DNA of 8,522 bases from Candidatus Hydrogenedentota bacterium (GTDB lineage Bacteria; Hydrogenedentota; Hydrogenedentia; Hydrogenedentales; SLHB01). Location of the stretch: the NCBI GenBank assembly GCA_003552765.1, contig PUOI01000018.1, forward strand, positions 1 to 8,522, given 5' to 3'. Under the pieces are notes generated by a model. The model worked only from the letters and a program-made list of their open reading frames with translations, did not search any database and was not told the origin of the DNA. Positions 5,195-8,522 of the stretch are shown here, piece after piece (positions within the stretch are counted from its first letter, which is position 1; each line of letters begins with the position of its first letter). The translations under genes and the position numbers were made by a program.

Positions 5195-6058
5195 ATGTTA
5201 ACCAGGCTACTGTTTGGGGTGAGCACGGCTCTGCTTTGTGTGGCGGGGGCTGTGTTTACCACGGGTTGTGGCGCGCCAGCCGAAAACGTGTTGGTGGTGC
5301 GCGGGTCGGACACCATGGTGCATTTGGTGAGTTCGTGGGCCGAGGATTTCATGGCGGAGCATCCCGAATATGAAGTGTCCACCACGGGCGGTGGCTCGGG
5401 TACGGGCATTGCGGCGTTGTTTAACGGGACCACCGACATCTGCGCCAGCTCCCGGTCATTACGACAGACCGAATTGGACCAGGCAGAGGAGTTGGGGATT
5501 GAGCCCCACAAGGTGGAGGTTGCCCTTGACGGCATGGCTATCGTGGTCAACAGCGATAATCCCATTGAGGAACTCACGCTGGAACAGATTCGCCGGATAT
5601 ATGCGGGCGAATACACCAACTGGAATCAGGTTGGGGGAAATGACAGCGAAATCGTGCCGGTAAGCCGCGAGAACAACTCTGGAACCTACATCTATTTCCA
5701 GCAACATGTGCTGAACGAACAGAACTACGCCACACGCGTGATGCCGCTGCCGGCGAGCTCTTCCATCGTGCAAGAAGTGAGCCAAACAAGGGGTGCTATT
5801 GGCTACGTGGGGTTGGGCTATGCTTCCGGCGACCGGCCGGGCTTGAAAGTCCTTGGCGTTAAAGAGGATGATGACAGTCCCGCCATATACCCCGAGGTCG
5901 ACACGATCTATTCCGGGGAGTATTCCATCGCCCGGCCGCTCTATTTCTATACCAATGGAGAGCCCACACCGGCCATTCAGGCATTCATCGACTTCTGCCT
6001 AAGTGAGCAGGGCGATGAAATTGTGGTCGAGACAGGCTACGCCCCGATGCCAAAATGA
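5195..6058 (+). CDS. pstS: Phosphate-binding lipoprotein PstS
   Basis: This is the high-affinity phosphate receptor of the Pst ABC transporter, delivering phosphate to PstCA. It has 287 residues: a signal peptide (MLTRLLFGV and a hydrophobic core) ending at a lipobox-like T22-T23-G24-C25, so it is probably lipid-anchored, although Thr at -3 is atypical. The mature part is a two-lobe binding protein of the short, TIGR02136-like type. Likely phosphate ligands are in G37-S-D-T40, the G65-GGSGTG71 loop, D81, S85-S-R87 and S157-R-E-N-N-S-G-T164. AAGGAG at 5181-5186 lies eight bases before the ATG. The gene follows phoR after a 153-base gap containing a candidate Pho box, promoter and leader hairpins, so it heads its own phosphate-responsive unit. 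Its TGA overlaps the ATG of pstC (ATGA). A role in sensing through Pst-PhoU-PhoR is expected from the locus. Confidence 0.95.
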   Translation: MLTRLLFGVSTALLCVAGAVFTTGCGAPAENVLVVRGSDTMVHLVSSWAEDFMAEHPEYEVSTTGGGSGTGIAALFNGTTDICASSRSLRQTELDQAEELGIEPHKVEVALDGMAIVVNSDNPIEELTLEQIRRIYAGEYTNWNQVGGNDSEIVPVSRENNSGTYIYFQQHVLNEQNYATRVMPLPASSSIVQEVSQTRGAIGYVGLGYASGDRPGLKVLGVKEDDDSPAIYPEVDTIYSGEYSIARPLYFYTNGEPTPAIQAFIDFCLSEQGDEIVVETGYAPMPK

Positions 6059-6933
6059 AAAACCGGGTTCTAAGAGCAAACGCTGTCCGGATTGCGCTAA
6101 CCGGCGCGGCCTCCACGAGCATTCTCATCGTGGCGCTCATCTTCGTGTTTCTGTTTCGGGAAGCCATTCCCTTCCTGCGGGATCCCGGAGTGAGCGCCTT
6201 GTTGGACAGGCAGTGGGTCCCCGTAACGTTTCAGCAATCCCAGTACGGCTTGCTGCCCCTGATTACGGGCTCGCTCATGGTGACCGTACTCGCCACGCTG
6301 ATCGCCATACCTTTCGGCGTAATCGCCGCCGTTTACATTGCGGAGGTCGCGTACGCGTATGAGCGCGAGATACTCAAGCCGTTTATCGAACTCCTGGCGG
6401 GCATCCCCTCCGTGGTGCTGGGATTCTTTGGGCTTGTGGTGGTCGCGCCCTTTGTTCGCGAAGCATTCGATTTGCGATCCGGCCTCAACGCATTCACGGG
6501 CGCGTTGATCCTGGCGCTCATGGCGATCCCCACCATAATCTCCATATCCGAGGACGCCATCCGGGCTGTGCCCGTGTCCTACAAGGAAGCCAGCATGGCG
6601 TTGGGAGCGAGCAGGCTGCAAACCGTATGGCGGATCACGGTGCCCTCGGCCTTGAGCGGCATCATCGCCGCCGTCATGCTTGGCATGGGCCGGGTGATTG
6701 GGGAGACGATGGCCGTGCTCATGGTGACCGGCAACGCCGCCAACCTTACCGCCAATCCCTTTGAATCCGTGCGCACGATGACAGCGACCATCGCCAGCGA
6801 AATGGGCGAAGTAGCTTATGGAAGCGTCCATTACCGCGCCCTTTTCTGGGTGGGCGTGGTTCTGCTCGTAGCGACCTTTCTCATCAACTTGGCGGCGCAA
6901 CGCGTGCTGCGCCGCTATCAGGAGCATGAATGA
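6055..6933 (+). CDS. pstC: Phosphate ABC transporter permease PstC
   Basis: This integral inner-membrane permease pairs with PstA to form the phosphate channel driven by PstB. It has 292 residues and six predicted helices at about 15-35, 67-95, 111-135, 147-165, 200-225 and 263-283. The cytoplasmic coupling loop that contacts PstB carries the EAA motif K177-E-A-S-M-A-L-G-A-S186, followed by the PstC-like GMGRVIGETMAVLMVTGN segment (210-227). The preceding AGIPSVVLGFFGL (115-127) is also typical of Pst permeases. The start is the ATG of an ATGA overlap with pstS, and no ribosome binding site is visible, so translation is probably coupled to pstS. The length is normal for the family. The choice between PstC and PstA rests on gene order and on the longer loop between helices 1 and 2. 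Confidence 0.93.
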   Translation: MKNRVLRANAVRIALTGAASTSILIVALIFVFLFREAIPFLRDPGVSALLDRQWVPVTFQQSQYGLLPLITGSLMVTVLATLIAIPFGVIAAVYIAEVAYAYEREILKPFIELLAGIPSVVLGFFGLVVVAPFVREAFDLRSGLNAFTGALILALMAIPTIISISEDAIRAVPVSYKEASMALGASRLQTVWRITVPSALSGIIAAVMLGMGRVIGETMAVLMVTGNAANLTANPFESVRTMTATIASEMGEVAYGSVHYRALFWVGVVLLVATFLINLAAQRVLRRYQEHE

Positions 6934-7784
6934 TGAGGGGCTGGATGATGGAACGGCTCATCAACGGCCTTATGCGGGCGATCACCTACTTCGTTGTTCT
7001 CGTTGTCGGCTATATCATCTTTGATATTGTGTGGAATGGCCTCCCCGCCATAAGTTGGGAGTTCTTGACCGAGCGCCCCCGCCGCAGCGGGGCCGAAGGC
7101 GGGATCTTCCCAGCGATTGTGGGCACCTTTTGCCTGGTGGTGGGCACAATCATCGTGGCTTTACCGCTGGGCATGGCGAGCGCGGTGTACCTGTCCGAAT
7201 ACGCGCGTCAAGGCCGGTTCACACGCGCCATTCGGCTGGCCATTGTCACTTTGGCCGGGGTTCCAAGCATTGTGTTCGGTCTGTTCGGACTGGGGCTGTT
7301 CGTCTATTTCTTCGGCTTTGGGCAATCCATATTGGCGGGCAGCCTCACCCTCGCGTGCATGGTGCTGCCCACCATCATCGTATCCAGCGAAGAAGCCTTG
7401 CGCGCCGTGCCCAACGCGCTGCGGGAGGGCAGTCTTGCATTGGGCGCCACGAAATGGGAGACGATTCGCTACAATGTGCTCCCCTACTCGATCCCCGGCA
7501 TGTTAACCGGCGCAATTCTGGGCATTGGCCGCGCGGCCGGCGAAACCGCGCCCATCCTGCTTACTGCCGCGGCATTCTTCTTGCCCCGGTTGCCCCGCAC
7601 CATATTCGACGAGGTGATGGCGCTACCCTATCACCTATACATACTCGCCACGCAGCACCCCGACACGGCCACCGTCCGGCCAATGCAGTATGGGACCGCG
7701 TTGGTGCTCTTGGCGCTCGTATTGGGACTGAACCTGGCGGCCATCATCTTGCGCAGCCGATTCCGAAAGAAATACCGATGGTAA
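6930..7784 (+). CDS. pstA: Phosphate ABC transporter permease PstA
   Basis: This is the second permease subunit, heterodimeric with PstC in the inner membrane. The 284-residue protein has six predicted helices at about 19-36, 61-89, 104-130, 135-152, 188-215 and 255-275. It carries a coupling loop with the EAA motif R165-E-G-S-L-A-L-G-A-T174 and the family-typical G198[18 protein letters not shown] segment. The short region after helix 5 ([13 protein letters not shown]) is also PstA-like. The first ATG (6930) overlaps the pstC TGA as ATGA; a second ATG at 6933 is eight bases from AGGAG (6920-6924) and could be the true start, as could ATGs at 6945 and 6948. The final seven bases overlap pstB. 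The assignment is secure from motifs and neighbours. Confidence 0.94.
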   Translation: MMRGWMMERLINGLMRAITYFVVLVVGYIIFDIVWNGLPAISWEFLTERPRRSGAEGGIFPAIVGTFCLVVGTIIVALPLGMASAVYLSEYARQGRFTRAIRLAIVTLAGVPSIVFGLFGLGLFVYFFGFGQSILAGSLTLACMVLPTIIVSSEEALRAVPNALREGSLALGATKWETIRYNVLPYSIPGMLTGAILGIGRAAGETAPILLTAAAFFLPRLPRTIFDEVMALPYHLYILATQHPDTATVRPMQYGTALVLLALVLGLNLAAIILRSRFRKKYRW

Positions 7785-8522
7785 AACACGAATCCTTGCA
7801 GAATCTCCCCATAAAGGTTCATGTCCGCGATTTGGACTTCTTCTATGGTCCTACACAAGCCCTGGACAGCATCGACATGGACATCCCGGCCCGTCAAGTG
7901 ACCGCGCTCATAGGACCATCGGGCTGCGGAAAATCCACATTCCTGCGCACAATGAACCGCATGAACGATATCATTGATGGCGTCAGCATCAAGGGAACGG
8001 TCCAGATCGACGGTGAGGACATTTACCGTAATGGCTCCGATGTGGTGGAATTGCGCAAGAAAGTGGGAATGGTTTTCCAGAAATCCAACCCCTTCCCAAA
8101 GTCCATCCACGACAATATCGCCTATGGTCCGCGCATTCACGGGACACGCGATCGCGCAACCCTCGCCGATATCGTGGAGCGCAGCCTGCTCCGTGCGGGG
8201 TTGTGGGACGAGGTCAAAGACCGGCTCAATCAGAGCGCCCTTGGCCTTTCCGGCGGTCAACAGCAGCGCCTGTGCATTGCCCGCGCGCTGGCCGTGGATC
8301 CCGACGTGCTGCTCATGGACGAACCGGCCTCGGCGCTTGACCCCAAGTCCACCGCGCACATCGAGGATCTTATTTCGCAGTTGCGAAAGGATTACACGAT
8401 TGTTATTGTAACCCATAACATGCAACAGGCCGCCCGCGTCTCCGACTTCACGGGATTCTTTTATGAAGGACGGCTGGTCGAGTTCGGTTCCACGGCCCAT
8501 ATATTTACGAATCCATCGAAAC
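7778..8522 (+). CDS. pstB: Phosphate ABC transporter ATP-binding protein PstB, 3' end cut by window
   Basis: PstB is the cytoplasmic ATPase that powers phosphate import through PstCA. The frame starts at ATG 7778, overlaps pstA by seven bases and runs to the window end, giving 248 residues without a stop. Motifs in order are Walker A G46-PSGCGKST54, Q-loop Q101, signature L157-SGGQQQR164, Walker B V177-LLMDE182, D-loop S185-ALD188 and the switch histidine H213 (VTHN). The Q-loop region [19 protein letters not shown] (101-119) is diagnostic of PstB among ABC ATPases. Typical PstB proteins are about 250-260 residues, so only about a dozen C-terminal residues (usually ending near TGRFG) should be missing. 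No clear ribosome binding site precedes it, again suggesting translational coupling. phoU would normally follow. Confidence 0.96.
   Translation, partial: MVKHESLQNLPIKVHVRDLDFFYGPTQALDSIDMDIPARQVTALIGPSGCGKSTFLRTMNRMNDIIDGVSIKGTVQIDGEDIYRNGSDVVELRKKVGMVFQKSNPFPKSIHDNIAYGPRIHGTRDRATLADIVERSLLRAGLWDEVKDRLNQSALGLSGGQQQRLCIARALAVDPDVLLMDEPASALDPKSTAHIEDLISQLRKDYTIVIVTHNMQQAARVSDFTGFFYEGRLVEFGSTAHIFTNPSK

Noticed and set aside
6097..6927. Open frame on the minus strand opposite pstC (276 codons).
   Set aside because: Rich in His, Gly and Gln as expected from reverse reading of hydrophobic codons; no domain.
7631..8500. Open frame on the minus strand opposite pstA and pstB (289 codons).
   Set aside because: It covers a motif-complete pstB on the other strand; no independent coding evidence.

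Overview
The window is ordinary chromosomal DNA, GC-rich by eye (about 60%), from a bacterium that has lipoproteins and a Pst/PhoBR phosphate system. There is no mobile element, CRISPR array, rRNA or tRNA. The lineage cannot be fixed from this sequence. A glycine-zipper lipoprotein with Gln after the lipobox Cys suggests a diderm. The PhoR sensor and the PstS lipoprotein look more like versions found outside the enteric bacteria. An uncultured, environmental phylum is plausible, but that is inference.

Left part, minus strand (1-2184): metG, a short-form methionyl-tRNA synthetase with an unusual active-site signature, is followed by a glycine-zipper outer-membrane-type lipoprotein and then by the start of a small two-helix membrane protein cut by the window edge. 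The 162-base gap after metG holds a start-less open frame that ends in an ATGA overlap with the lipoprotein gene.

Middle (2185-2544): a 360-base divergent intergenic region. It contains a good sigma-70-like promoter for metG on the minus strand, a near-perfect 18-base palindrome, and several direct repeats with an 11-base period ahead of phoB.

Right part, plus strand (2545-8522): a compact phosphate-starvation locus, phoB-phoR-pstS-pstC-pstA-pstB, with pstB cut by the window end. PhoR is a membrane kinase with an extracytoplasmic sensor, HAMP and PAS domains. It would phosphorylate PhoB, which would activate pst. PstS captures phosphate, PstC and PstA form the channel, and PstB is the ATPase. 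All pst genes overlap by 4-7 bases, so translation is probably coupled. phoU would be expected just beyond the right edge.

The most interesting signal is regulatory. Three CTAAY hexamers in exact 11-base phase lie across the phoR stop codon and upstream of pstS, and a two-copy version lies upstream of phoB with the same distance to a candidate -10. This looks like the PhoB/PhoP box of this lineage. I found no evidence of a wholly new gene system: the gene content is a standard Pho regulon core plus a tRNA synthetase.
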